This document shows, in pieces, positions 16,546 through 25,015 of a stretch of 64,000 nt of DNA. Source of the DNA: Desulfovibrio piger (lineage in GTDB: Bacteria > Desulfobacterota > Desulfovibrionia > Desulfovibrionales > Desulfovibrionaceae); NCBI RefSeq assembly GCF_951793255.1, contig NZ_OX636706.1, forward strand, positions 2,891,501-2,955,500. The letters are read 5' to 3'. The notes below the pieces were generated by a model, which worked only from the letters and a program-made list of their open reading frames with translations, ran no database searches and was not told the origin of the DNA. The number at the start of each line of letters is the position of its first letter. Position 1 is the stretch's first letter. A program made the position numbers and the translations under genes.

Positions 16546-16818
16546 ATGGAACCCATCGTCATCAAACTGGCCGTGCCGCTGACCCACGGCGCCGAGACCA
16601 TCACCGAGCTGCGCATCACCCGCCGCCCCACGGCGGGCGACCTGCGCGGCGTCAAGATCAGCGAGCTCACGTTCGACGACATCATCACCGTGGCCTCCCG
16701 CCTGGTGGCCCTGCCGCCCAGCGTGCTCAACACTATGGACCTGTCCGATTTCACCGAGCTCTCCGGCGTTATCGGCGCTTTTTTCGGGAGTGGCCAGCCG
16801 ACTGGGATGACGCTCTGA
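16546..16818 (+). CDS. Tail assembly chaperone gpE-like (short form)
   Basis: This 90-residue protein is the unshifted form of the tail assembly chaperone (Mu gp41, P2 gpE). Visible pattern: LRITRRPTAGDLRGVKIS and FDDIITVASRLVALP. It would bind the tape measure protein during tube assembly. A slippery heptamer near its end allows a longer product. A bacterial ribosome site (AGGGAGC) precedes the ATG. Confidence 0.85.
   Translation: MEPIVIKLAVPLTHGAETITELRITRRPTAGDLRGVKISELTFDDIITVASRLVALPPSVLNTMDLSDFTELSGVIGAFFGSGQPTGMTL
16779..16785 (+). promoter_or_regulatory. -1 ribosomal frameshift site of the tail chaperone
   Basis: The heptamer T TTT TTC sits in the correct phase of the gpE frame (codons GCT TTT TTC). 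A -1 slip there opens a frame that runs to 16937. Programmed -1 shifting at this place is a conserved feature of E/E' genes in P2- and Mu-like phages. Confidence 0.8.
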
Positions 16819-16937
16819 CCCTGCTGGCCTGGCTGTACCACTGGCCCCCCTCGGAGCTGGAGCGGATGACCGCCCGAGATCTGGACTGGTGGGCTGAGCG
16901 AACCAAAAAACTGCAAAAACTCATGGAGCATGACTGA
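16779..16937 (+). CDS. gpE' extension made by -1 frameshift
   Basis: After the -1 slip the frame reads FFREWPADWDDALTLLAWLY and continues with a tryptophan-rich helical stretch (PPSELERM, DLDWWAERTKKL) to the stop at 16935-16937. The full shifted product would be about 130 residues and shares its N-terminus with gpE. There is no independent start for this frame, and its stop overlaps the tape measure ATG (TGATG), so translation by frameshift is the economical reading. Confidence 0.75.
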   Translation, partial: FFREWPADWDDALTLLAWLYHWPPSELERMTARDLDWWAERTKKLQKLMEHD

Positions 16938-18685
16938 TGGCCGAGGGCAAGCAGAGCCGGTTTGACCTGATCATCAATGCCGTGGAGCGTGTCTCGGGAC
17001 CGTTCCGCCGCATCGAGCAGGCTATGGACGGGGTCCGGGATCGCACCGAGAAGGCGCGCCAGGCCCTGGGCCGCTTTTCCAAGGTGACGGGCCTGCAGCG
17101 CCTTTCCGGCAGCATCGGCAACGTGCGGGACAAGCTCCAGGGCATGGTGCAGCAGGGGCAGGCGGGGCTGGAGCGTCTGGGCGCTCTGGCGGGGCGCCTG
17201 TCCCTGCTGTTCGGCGCTGCCGGTGGGGGCGCCTTCGCCCTGGGCACCGAAGCTGCCACGGCAGCCGCCGAGGCCAGTAAATTCGCCAGCATGGTGGGCC
17301 TGTCCACCGGCAACTGGCAGGAGTACGCGGGCGCGGCCACGATGGCGGGGATGGAGGCCGATGAACTGGCCAGCCTGATGCTCACCCTGCAGGAACGGGC
17401 CGTCAATGCGGCCCGCGGCGAAAAGGGCGATATCGAGATGCTCAAGCTCATGGGCATCAGCGCCAAAAACGCCAAGGGCGAGCTCAAGAACGCGGATACG
17501 CTCCTGCTGGAACTGGCCGACCGCGTCAAAAAAATGCGCGAGGCCGGCGAGATGGGCAAGGCCGCGGGCATTATGAACCAGCTGGGCGGCGAGGAAGGCG
17601 CCCGCCTCCTGGATCTGCTCAAAAATGGCCGCGAGGGCCTGCTGGCCATGCGCAAAGAGGCCCGGGAACTGGGGCTCGTACTCTCGGATGAGGCCCTCGA
17701 ATCCGCCCTCGAGTACGGCTCCGCCATCAACCGTGTCAAAGCCACCTTCCGGGGGCTTGGTCTTACGCTGGGCACTGCCTTCCTGCCCTCGCTGACCAAA
17801 CTTCTGGACAAATTCCAGGCCTGGCTGCAGGTGCAGCGCGACATCATGTCCGCCGGATTTGAGCGATGGATAGACGGACTCGACCTGGATGCCGTCTGGA
17901 GATCCGTAGAAAACTTTTTTGCCTCTCTGGGCCGTCTGGGCAGGATGCTGCAACGGGCAGCCGATCTGTGCGGTGGCTGGAGCAATGTTTTGACGGCACT
18001 GGTGGTCCTCATCTCCGGCAAGGCCCTGCTGGCCCTGGGCTCGCTGGCTCTGGCCTTCGGTCAGCTGGGCATGGCCATGCTCACCACTCCCGTAGGCTGG
18101 TTCGTGGCTGCCGTGGCTGCCGTCGCCGGAGCGGCCTATGCCATCTACAAAAACTGGGATGGTCTCGTGGCCTATTTCCGGGGGCTTTGGGAAGGCGTGC
18201 GGAAGGCCTTCGAGCAAGGCTGGCTGCAGGGCGTCGTCCAGGTGCTGCTCAATTTCAACCCGGCCCGCTGGGTCATGGACGGTCTCAGTGAGCTGGTGGC
18301 CACCCTCACCGGCCTGGACCTCTACAGCATCGGCGTGCGCTGGATCGATGGACTACTCCAAGGCGTCAAGCAGGGGTGGCAGCAGCTCACGGGCTGGTTC
18401 AGCAAGGGGCTGGATAGCCTCGCCGGTATTTTTAAAATGGGGGATGAGCCGGACGATGCCGGGGGCGGCGCGACGACCTTCCCCATGTCCGATCCGCTCA
18501 ACATGGTCCCCGGCGCCAAGTCCATGATGCAGCTGGCCCGCAGCGAGCGGGTCATCCGGCAGGAGAACACGGTACGCATCATCGCCCCCGAGGGCATGCG
18601 TCTGGAAGGCAACGGCCAGGGCCGCGGGCTGGATGTGCGCGGTGATGTGGCCGAGGCCGGGGTCCTCAACGCGGGAGCCATCTGA
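16937..18685 (+). CDS. Tail tape measure protein
   Basis: This 582-residue protein sets tail length. It is helical throughout with a central hydrophobic region (LSLLFGAAGGGAFALGTEAA and later ALVVLISGKALLALGSLALAFGQLG, VGWFVAAVAAVAGAAYAIYKNWDG), the pattern of tape measure proteins that insert into the host membrane at injection. The repeated IYKNWDGLVAYFRGLWEGV motif is widespread in this family. A length of 582 residues implies a short contractile tail, well under 100 nm by the usual 1.5 Angstrom per residue rule. Confidence 0.88.
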   Translation: MAEGKQSRFDLIINAVERVSGPFRRIEQAMDGVRDRTEKARQALGRFSKVTGLQRLSGSIGNVRDKLQGMVQQGQAGLERLGALAGRLSLLFGAAGGGAFALGTEAATAAAEASKFASMVGLSTGNWQEYAGAATMAGMEADELASLMLTLQERAVNAARGEKGDIEMLKLMGISAKNAKGELKNADTLLLELADRVKKMREAGEMGKAAGIMNQLGGEEGARLLDLLKNGREGLLAMRKEARELGLVLSDEALESALEYGSAINRVKATFRGLGLTLGTAFLPSLTKLLDKFQAWLQVQRDIMSAGFERWIDGLDLDAVWRSVENFFASLGRLGRMLQRAADLCGGWSNVLTALVVLISGKALLALGSLALAFGQLGMAMLTTPVGWFVAAVAAVAGAAYAIYKNWDGLVAYFRGLWEGVRKAFEQGWLQGVVQVLLNFNPARWVMDGLSELVATLTGLDLYSIGVRWIDGLLQGVKQGWQQLTGWFSKGLDSLAGIFKMGDEPDDAGGGATTFPMSDPLNMVPGAKSMMQLARSERVIRQENTVRIIAPEGMRLEGNGQGRGLDVRGDVAEAGVLNAGAI

Positions 18686-19899
18686 TGGATCTGTGGAAAA
18701 TGCAGCTTCGGTCCGCCAGCTTCCGGGGCGTGCCCTTCGGGGTCACGGCCGATGAAGGGGAAGGCGGCCGCCGCACGGTGACGCATGAGTTCCCCCAGCG
18801 CGATGCCCCCTATGTGGAGGATCTGGGCGGTGCGCCGCGCCGCTTCACGGTCCAGGCATTCGTGCTGGGCCGTGACTACATGAGCCGCCGCGATGCGCTG
18901 GAGGCGGCCCTGCAACAGCCGGGGCCGGGTACGCTGGTGCATCCCTGGTACGGCGAGGTGCAGGTCTGCCAGACAGCCCCCTACAAGGTCCGGCATAGCG
19001 CCCAGGATGGCGGTATGGCCGTCTTCCAGCTCTTTTTTTGCCGCGATACCGAGCCCAACAGCCCGGCCGCCAGCGTCAACCAGGGGCTCCGGGCCCGCCT
19101 GGAAGCGGGGACGGCGGGCCTGCTGGCCTGCGACAGCTTCGACAGCGTTCTGCGCCTGGCCGGGCAGGCTGAATGGGCGGTCAGCCAGACCTACAGCCTC
19201 ATCGTGGATGCCGTGAGCACGGTGCAGGCCATCATGCACGGCGATGTCTCCACTGTGGCGGATCTGCTGGGCGCGGCCACGGGCTATGACCTCATGCCGC
19301 TGGCCAGCGTGGGGCAGCATCTCTGGAGCGTGCTGCAGGACATCGGCGGGCAGTCCGGACTCTCTGATGCGGCCGTGTCCGGACGCTGGGCCAGTGTGGC
19401 CCGCACTGACTTTTTGCAGACCGTTCCTGACAACGTGGGCTCCCAGCGTGCGGTGATCCAGAGCAACGGTCAGGCTGTGGAGAGCCTGGTGCGCCGTCTG
19501 GCCCTGGTGGAATCGGCCCGTGCCGCCACCACGGCCCAGCCCGCCAGCCGGAGCGAGGCACAACAGCTGCGCTACGATTTTCTTGATGCGATGGATGAAG
19601 TTTCGGCGCTGGAGCCGGTTATCCCGGACATGACGCAGGCCAGCAGCGTGAGCCGCACGGAGATCCAGCTGGCCGCCTCTCTGGCCAGCCTGCGTTCCGG
19701 TACTCTGGCCACACTGGCCGAGGCCGCCCGGCGAGCACCGGAGGTGGTGACCATCACCCCGGCCTGTGTGCTGCCTTCGCTGGCCCTCTGTTACCGCCAG
19801 AGCGGCGGCGTGGACCTGGAGGCGGATCTGGTGGCCCGTAACCGCCTCATCCATCCGGGCTTCGTGCCGGTAGAACCGCTGGAGGTGCTGCGTGGCTGA
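18685..19899 (+). CDS. Mu gpN-like DNA circularisation / baseplate protein
   Basis: This 404-residue protein has the N-terminal domain once called 'DNA circularisation' (ASFRGVPFGVTADEGEGGRR, then QRDAPYVEDLGG, FTVQAFVLGRDY). In Mu, gpN is a baseplate component beside the tail hub. It starts one base before the end of the tape measure gene and overlaps the next gene by 8 bases, so the baseplate operon is tightly coupled. Confidence 0.85.
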   Translation: MDLWKMQLRSASFRGVPFGVTADEGEGGRRTVTHEFPQRDAPYVEDLGGAPRRFTVQAFVLGRDYMSRRDALEAALQQPGPGTLVHPWYGEVQVCQTAPYKVRHSAQDGGMAVFQLFFCRDTEPNSPAASVNQGLRARLEAGTAGLLACDSFDSVLRLAGQAEWAVSQTYSLIVDAVSTVQAIMHGDVSTVADLLGAATGYDLMPLASVGQHLWSVLQDIGGQSGLSDAAVSGRWASVARTDFLQTVPDNVGSQRAVIQSNGQAVESLVRRLALVESARAATTAQPASRSEAQQLRYDFLDAMDEVSALEPVIPDMTQASSVSRTEIQLAASLASLRSGTLATLAEAARRAPEVVTITPACVLPSLALCYRQSGGVDLEADLVARNRLIHPGFVPVEPLEVLRG

Positions 19900-21043
19900 C
19901 GACATCACCCTGCGCATCGATGGCGTGGACTGGACCTACTGGACCTCCGTGCAGGTCACCCGCCAGATGGATGCCATCGCCGGGACATTCTCCCTCGCGC
20001 TGGCCGACAAATGGATCGGCGGCGCCCAGGCGCTGCCCATCGCCGCGGGCATGGCCTGCCAGATCCTCATCGGCGGCGAGCAGGTCATCGATGGCTACAT
20101 CGACCAGGTCCGCCCCTCATTCTCCGCCACGGCGCACGGCATCAGCGTCACCGGACGCGACAGGAGCGCCGATCTGGTGGACTGCGCTGCCATCCACAGC
20201 CCCGGGCAGTGGCTCAACTGCACCGTGCTCCAGCTGGCCCAGGCTCTGGCCAGCCCCTTCGGGGTGAACGTCACGGCCGAGGGCGACGTGGGCGCGCCCA
20301 TTGCCAGCTTCAAGCTCGAGGAAGGCGAGACCGCCTTCGAGGCCCTGGACCGCGCCCTGCGCCAGCGGGAGCTCATGGCCTGCCCGGACGGCAAGGGCGG
20401 CATCGTGCTGCTCAAGGCCGGAGCGGGCACAGCCAGCGGCAGCCTGCGGCAGGGACAGAACATCCTTTCGGCCGAGGGGCAGTTCGACATGGCCGACCGT
20501 TTTTCCGACTACATCGTCAAGGGCCAGAAGCCCGGCACGGACAAGGGCTGGGGCAAGGATGCCTGCGCCGTGCGCGGCCAGTACCGCGACCAGGCCGTGC
20601 AGCGTTACCGGCCCATGCTGATCCGGGCCGAGCAGTCCGGGGACAGCAGCAACGCGCACCAGCGGGCCGCATGGGAATGCAGCGTGCGGGCCGCCCGGGC
20701 CGTGACCGTCACGGCCACGGTGCAGGGTTTCCGGCAGCAGGGCGTGGGGCGGGAGCAGTCCGGCCCCCTCTGGCAGCTCAACCAGATGGCCGATGTGGAT
20801 CTTCCCTATCTGCGCATCAGCCAGCGCCTGCTGGTGGCCGGGGTGGAGTTCCGGCGTGACGCCACGTCAGGCAGTACCACCCGCCTCACCCTGCGCGACC
20901 CGGCCGCTTTTAAGCCCGAGCCCAAAAAAGAGGAAAAGGGCGGCTCCGGCAGCGGTGGCGGCGATGTCAAAATGGAGAAGGAAGTGGACCTGCAGACCCG
21001 CCTGGCTCAAGACGCCGCGGCACGGCAAAAGGCCATCAAATGA
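19892..21043 (+). CDS. Baseplate hub protein (Mu gpP/P2 gpD-like)
   Basis: This 383-residue protein is the tail hub. The N-terminal stretch ITLRIDGVDWTYWTSVQVTRQMDAIAGTFSLAL and a later segment around VIDGYIDQVRPSFSATAHGISVTGRDRSADL are typical of the contractile-tail hub fold. The C-terminal 50 residues are charged and low-complexity (KPEPKKEEKGGSGSGGG). It would form a trimer at the centre of the baseplate and join the spike. Confidence 0.85.
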   Translation: MADDITLRIDGVDWTYWTSVQVTRQMDAIAGTFSLALADKWIGGAQALPIAAGMACQILIGGEQVIDGYIDQVRPSFSATAHGISVTGRDRSADLVDCAAIHSPGQWLNCTVLQLAQALASPFGVNVTAEGDVGAPIASFKLEEGETAFEALDRALRQRELMACPDGKGGIVLLKAGAGTASGSLRQGQNILSAEGQFDMADRFSDYIVKGQKPGTDKGWGKDACAVRGQYRDQAVQRYRPMLIRAEQSGDSSNAHQRAAWECSVRAARAVTVTATVQGFRQQGVGREQSGPLWQLNQMADVDLPYLRISQRLLVAGVEFRRDATSGSTTRLTLRDPAAFKPEPKKEEKGGSGSGGGDVKMEKEVDLQTRLAQDAAARQKAIK

Positions 21044-21693
21044 GCGACCGTCAAACTATCCGTCTTCTGGAGCGATTGTCCCGCCGCATGCGCAACATCG
21101 TGGCGCGTGGCGTCATCTCGCTGGTACGTGATGCCCACAAATGGCAGTCCACCCAGCTGGAGCTGCTGGACGGCGAGGTCCTGGACGATGCCGAGCGTGC
21201 CCAGCAGTACGGTTTTTCCTCCGTTCCCCATGCCGGAGCCGAGGCTGTCGTGCTGTTCGTGGGTGCGGATCGCTCGCATCCCGTGGTGCTGGCCGTGGAT
21301 GACCGGCGCTACCGCGTGCAGGCCCTCAAGGACGGCGAGGTGGTGATCTACACGGACGAAGGCGACCGCATCCACCTCAAGCGCGAGCGCACCATCGAGG
21401 TGACCACCAGGCATTTTGTGGTCAAGGCCGAGGATGACGTGCGCATCGAGACCAAAAATTTCAGCATCCAGGCCGACCAGAGCGTGCAGGTAGAGACCGC
21501 CAGTACACGGTTTGCCACCGGGGCGCTGGCTTTTGGCGGCCAGGGCGGCGGCGCCGTCACGGCACAGCTCACCGGCGGCATCGTGGCCTCGCAGGATCTG
21601 CAAAGCAATGGCGGCGCCGTCTCCCTGAACCGGCATGTGCATTCGGGCGTACAGGCCGGGAGCGATACGACGGCCAGCCCCGTGGGAGGATAG
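21040..21693 (+). CDS. Baseplate assembly / spike protein (Mu gp45, P2 gpV-like)
   Basis: This 217-residue protein is the tail spike. It shows an N-terminal OB-like part (GVISLVRDAHKWQSTQLELLDGEVLDDAERAQQYGF) and a C-terminal repeat-rich beta region (FVVKAEDDVRIETKNFSIQADQSVQVETAS) that would form the triple-stranded beta-helix needle. It overlaps the hub gene by 4 bases (ATGA). Confidence 0.88.
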   Translation: MSDRQTIRLLERLSRRMRNIVARGVISLVRDAHKWQSTQLELLDGEVLDDAERAQQYGFSSVPHAGAEAVVLFVGADRSHPVVLAVDDRRYRVQALKDGEVVIYTDEGDRIHLKRERTIEVTTRHFVVKAEDDVRIETKNFSIQADQSVQVETASTRFATGALAFGGQGGGAVTAQLTGGIVASQDLQSNGGAVSLNRHVHSGVQAGSDTTASPVGG

Positions 21694-21694
21694 C

Positions 21695-22207
21695 ATGGAT
21701 ATCTGTCTGCATTTTGACCAGGAGAACGGCCTGTTCGACGCTCTGCTCTCCGGGCCGCTGGCCGACCTGCAGGGCGACGATGGCCTGATGACGGCGGTGA
21801 TCATCTCTCTGTTTACGGACGCACGGGCACATGACGACGATCCCCTGCCCGATGAGCGTGTGGGCGTGTCCAGCGACCGGCGAGGCTGGTGGGGAGACTG
21901 CCTGCCCGATGCCCAGGGCGAGCAGACGCTGGAGAGCATCGGCTCCCGGCTCTGGCTGCTCTGGCGGGAGAAAGATCTGGACAGCGTGGTGGCCCGTGCC
22001 CGGCAGTATGCTGAAGAGGCGCTGGCCTGGCTGACCAGGGAGGGGCATGTCAGCTCCCTGAGTGTCAGCGTGGAGCGTGTGCAGCCAGGGCACCTGGGTA
22101 TCAGTGTGGCCGTGCAGCCCACCGGCAGCGATGCCCCGGGCCGCGAGTGGCGTTTCACCTACGATTATCAGCAAGCCCAGCCGGTAAGCGTCCGGCTGGA
22201 GGCATAG
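21695..22207 (+). CDS. Mu gp46-like baseplate protein
   Basis: This 170-residue protein belongs to the GP46 group, related to the P2 gpW/T4 gp25 wedge proteins. The segments LMTAVIISLFTDARAHDDDPLPDE, RRGWWGD and GSRLWLLWREKDLDSVVARARQYAEEALAWL follow the family pattern. It would link sheath to baseplate wedge. I chose the ATG at 21695 because GGAGG lies just upstream. Confidence 0.82.
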   Translation: MDICLHFDQENGLFDALLSGPLADLQGDDGLMTAVIISLFTDARAHDDDPLPDERVGVSSDRRGWWGDCLPDAQGEQTLESIGSRLWLLWREKDLDSVVARARQYAEEALAWLTREGHVSSLSVSVERVQPGHLGISVAVQPTGSDAPGREWRFTYDYQQAQPVSVRLEA

Positions 22208-22216
22208 GAGGCTGCC

Positions 22217-23296
22217 ATGGCTTGGGACCGTCCGACCCTCACCAGTCTGCACGAGCGCATCGCCCGTGATTTTTCGGGCCGCCTGCTGGATGGCGCCACG
22301 CTGCTCCGCCGCTCCGTGCTGGCGGTGCTGGCAAAAGTCTGGGCCGGGGCCTGTCATACGCTGCACAGCGTGCTGGCCTGGCTCTACCTGCAGGTTTTTG
22401 TGGACACGGCCGAGGGCGAATACATGGAGCGCTGGGCCGGGGTCTGGAACCTCTCCCGTCTGCCTGCCGCCGCGGCCGCGGGCGACGTGGTCTTCACCGG
22501 ACAGGACGGCGCCGTGATCCCGGCCGGGACCCTGCTGCAGCATCAGGCCAGCGGCCTGCAGTATGCCCTGGAGGACAGGGCTGTCATCGCCGACGGCAGC
22601 GCCCTGGTGCGCGTGATCGCCGTGGAGACCGGCGCCGCCGGTAACCTGGACGCCGGGGAACAGCTGCAGCTGCTCTCTCCCATCGCCGGTGTGGAGAGCG
22701 TGGCCGTGGTGCAGACAGGGGGATTGACGGGCGGCGCGGATGCCGAGAGCGACGATGCCCTGCGTGCCCGGGTCCTGGAACGCCTGCGCCAGCCGCCCCG
22801 CGGCGGCAGCATGGCTGACTATGTACGCTGGGCCAGGGAGGTGCCGGGCGTGACCAGGGCCTGGTGCTATCCCATGCATATGGGCATCGGCACCGTGGGC
22901 GTCTGCTTTGTCTGTGACGCCCAGGAGGACCCTTTTCCCTCGGAAGAGATGGTGCAGCGCGTGCAGGAGCACATCGAGCCGCTGCGCCCGGCCACGGTCA
23001 AAGAGCTGGCCGTGTTCGCTCCCGAGCCGCTGGATGTGACCGTGCGCCTGCGCATCTCTCCGGACACGGAGGCTCTGCGCGACGCTGTCCGGGCCGAGAT
23101 CGAGGACGTCTTTTCCCGCGAGGGCGCTCCGGACAGCGTGCTCTACCGCTCGCATATCTCCGAGGCTGTGTCCCTGACCCCCGGCGAGCAGGATCATGAA
23201 CTGCTGGAGCCTGCCGAGGACGTGGTGGTGCCTGCTGCCTACCTGCCGCGGCTCACGCAGGTGGTCTTTGAAGGCGAGGTGGAGAGCCATGCCTGA
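22217..23296 (+). CDS. Baseplate J-like protein (Mu gp47)
   Basis: This 359-residue protein is the main wedge subunit. The family marks are GEYMERWAGVWNLSR near the N-terminus, the segment VVQTGGLTGGADAESDDALRARVLERLRQPPRGGSMADYVRWAREVPGVTRAW, and a C-terminal domain with LDVTVRLRIS. The order gp45-gp46-gp47-gp48 is that of phage Mu. Confidence 0.9.
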   Translation: MAWDRPTLTSLHERIARDFSGRLLDGATLLRRSVLAVLAKVWAGACHTLHSVLAWLYLQVFVDTAEGEYMERWAGVWNLSRLPAAAAAGDVVFTGQDGAVIPAGTLLQHQASGLQYALEDRAVIADGSALVRVIAVETGAAGNLDAGEQLQLLSPIAGVESVAVVQTGGLTGGADAESDDALRARVLERLRQPPRGGSMADYVRWAREVPGVTRAWCYPMHMGIGTVGVCFVCDAQEDPFPSEEMVQRVQEHIEPLRPATVKELAVFAPEPLDVTVRLRISPDTEALRDAVRAEIEDVFSREGAPDSVLYRSHISEAVSLTPGEQDHELLEPAEDVVVPAAYLPRLTQVVFEGEVESHA

Positions 23297-23954
23297 GACT
23301 GATCTGCGCGCCCGCTCCGCTGCCGACTACCTGCGCATGCTCCAGCACCTGCTGCCGCAGGGCCAGGCCTGGACCCGTGCTCCGGGCGCCGTGCTGACCG
23401 CGGTGCTGCAGGCTTCGGCGGATGAGCTGGAGCGCCTGGATATGGCCATGCGCCTGCTGCTCATGGAGATCCTGCCCACAAGCGCCATCGCCGGGCTGGA
23501 GGACTGGGAGCGCGTCCTTGGCCTGCCTGATGCCTGCCTGCCCGCCGGGACCACCCTGCAGGAGCGCCGCAGCGCCGTGCTGGCAAAACTGCGCGACGAG
23601 GGACGTCAGGATCTGGCCTACTGGTACGGCGTGGCCGACTCGCTGGAGTACGACGTGACCATCGAGGAGCACTGGCCTTTCTGCTGCGGCATCCACCAGT
23701 GCGCTGACCCGTCCGGCCTGACGCCGGAGGAGATCCAGGCCCATCCCGAGATCGGCTATCTGGCCGTGCCGGAGATCCGCTGGTGGTGGAACGTCATCGT
23801 CCACGGCGACCGGCTGCTCCGCTTCCGCTGCGGCGAGAGCCTGTGCGGTGAGCTGCTCATGGACTGGCGCGCCGCCGCCTCCCTGGAGTGCGTCATGCTG
23901 CGCGACAAGCTGGCCCACACCCTGCTGACCTTTACCTACGAAGAAGGAGAATAG
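23289..23954 (+). CDS. Mu gp48 / YmfQ-like tail protein (DUF2313)
   Basis: This 221-residue protein connects the baseplate to the tail fibre. Visible pattern: DYLRMLQHLLPQGQAWTR near the N-terminus, RRSAVLAKLRDEGRQDLAYWYGVA, and CGIHQCADPSG. It overlaps gp47 by 8 bases and is followed immediately by the fibre gene. Confidence 0.85.
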   Translation: MPETDLRARSAADYLRMLQHLLPQGQAWTRAPGAVLTAVLQASADELERLDMAMRLLLMEILPTSAIAGLEDWERVLGLPDACLPAGTTLQERRSAVLAKLRDEGRQDLAYWYGVADSLEYDVTIEEHWPFCCGIHQCADPSGLTPEEIQAHPEIGYLAVPEIRWWWNVIVHGDRLLRFRCGESLCGELLMDWRAAASLECVMLRDKLAHTLLTFTYEEGE

Positions 23955-23955
23955 C

Positions 23956-24735
23956 ATGAAATACAATCCCCCCGCCGGATCCCAGGACCCCGATGCCAAG
24001 TACGTCACCGGCCAGCCCGGCAAGGTCCGCGGCAGCGCCGTGCCTGCCGAGGCCGTGGAACATCCCCAGCGCGAGATTGTGGAGGTCATCCGGCAGGCAG
24101 GCCTGGAGCCCAGTGGCGACGACCTTGGCCAGCTGTGGAAAGCCCTCCAGCAACTGTTCACGGAAAAGGTGGCCGTCGCCACCAAGGAAAAGGCCGGTAT
24201 CGTCAAACCAGGATCCGGCCTGTCTGTCAAAGAAGACGGCACACTGGATGTGACGGTCTCCGCTGCCATCCCGGGGACCATCGTGGCGTTCGCGGGCACG
24301 TTCGGCGGCGAGGGGAACCGCCACCCCATCCCCCTGGGCGGCAGTGAACCCGATACCGGATGGGTGCTCTGTGACGGCGGCAGCGACGGAAAAGGCGGCA
24401 CCGTACCTGATCTGCGCGGACGCATGATCATGGGGGTATCTGATACCTACAAAGCTGGCTCTACAGGCGGATCGGAGAAGCATTCGCATAGTCTGTCCGG
24501 CACTGTCGGCAGCACGACCTTGAGCGTGGCGCAGATGCCAAGCCATACTCATACGTTCAATAAGGGCACTTATGGCGATATTGCAGAAGCCAAGGGCAGT
24601 GCGAACTCCGGCAAACAAACGACTGATGCAACAGGCGGCTCCCAGCCCCATACACATACGTTATCGGGAGCATCCGGCGCTGCCGACAGTCTGCCGCCCT
24701 ATTACGCCCTGGCCCTGATCATGCGCATCGCATGA
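23956..24735 (+). CDS. Tail fibre with collar domain (currently expressed C-terminus)
   Basis: This 259-residue fibre would bind the host surface. The first 80 residues attach to the baseplate; the middle has SGLSVKEDGTLDVTV and a collar motif GWVLCDGGSDGKGGTVPDLRGRMIMG. The C-terminal part has histidine-rich repeats (EKHSHSLSGTVGS, PSHTHTFNKG, PHTHTLSGASGAADSLPPYYALALIMRIA), likely metal-binding as in T4 short fibres. The end of this gene meets, tail to tail, an alternative C-terminus on the other strand, so the receptor-binding tip is probably switchable. Confidence 0.82.
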   Translation: MKYNPPAGSQDPDAKYVTGQPGKVRGSAVPAEAVEHPQREIVEVIRQAGLEPSGDDLGQLWKALQQLFTEKVAVATKEKAGIVKPGSGLSVKEDGTLDVTVSAAIPGTIVAFAGTFGGEGNRHPIPLGGSEPDTGWVLCDGGSDGKGGTVPDLRGRMIMGVSDTYKAGSTGGSEKHSHSLSGTVGSTTLSVAQMPSHTHTFNKGTYGDIAEAKGSANSGKQTTDATGGSQPHTHTLSGASGAADSLPPYYALALIMRIA

Positions 24736-24970
24736 TGTACGCAAGCGTGTAGTACGGGGGCAGGGAGGATTCTTCCTCAGATGCACCGTCCAGCGTGTGG
24801 GTGTGCGGCTGACTGCCACCAGCATTATCCATAGCTCTTAGGTAGTACGCGGTGCTGCTCGTTCCAGGAACCCCACCACCTGCACCTGATCCGAGTATGA
24901 CCGTCCCTCCGTGTTTATGGCTGGCCAACTGCTCCACGGTGAGGGTCGTGGCCCCCACAGTGCCGGACAG
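24493..24970. repeat. Candidate invertible segment of the tail fibre
   Basis: A perfect 14-bp inverted repeat, CTGTCCGGCACTGT at 24493-24506 and its complement at 24957-24970, bounds the C-terminal 81 codons of the fibre and an opposite-strand alternative. Both repeats lie in the same codon phase (LSGTV). Beyond the 14 bases the arms stay similar for a further 40 bases. Inverting the segment would exchange one C-terminus for the other without breaking the frame. The two stop codons lie within a near-palindrome at the centre. Confidence 0.65.
24719..24970 (-). pseudogene. Silent alternative tail-fibre C-terminus
   Basis: Read leftward this encodes LSGTVGATTLTVEQLASHKH, a Gly-rich middle, then AYYLRAMDNAGG, PHTHTLDGASEEESSLPPYYTLAYIMRCA and a stop. 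It parallels the expressed fibre end but differs in most surface positions. It has no start codon or ribosome site of its own, so it is a stored cassette rather than a gene. Its stop overlaps the stop region of the expressed version. Confidence 0.7.
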
Positions 24971-25015
24971 ATTTTTTAACCCGCCGCAATACGGCAAAAA
25001 ATAAGGAGAAAAGAC

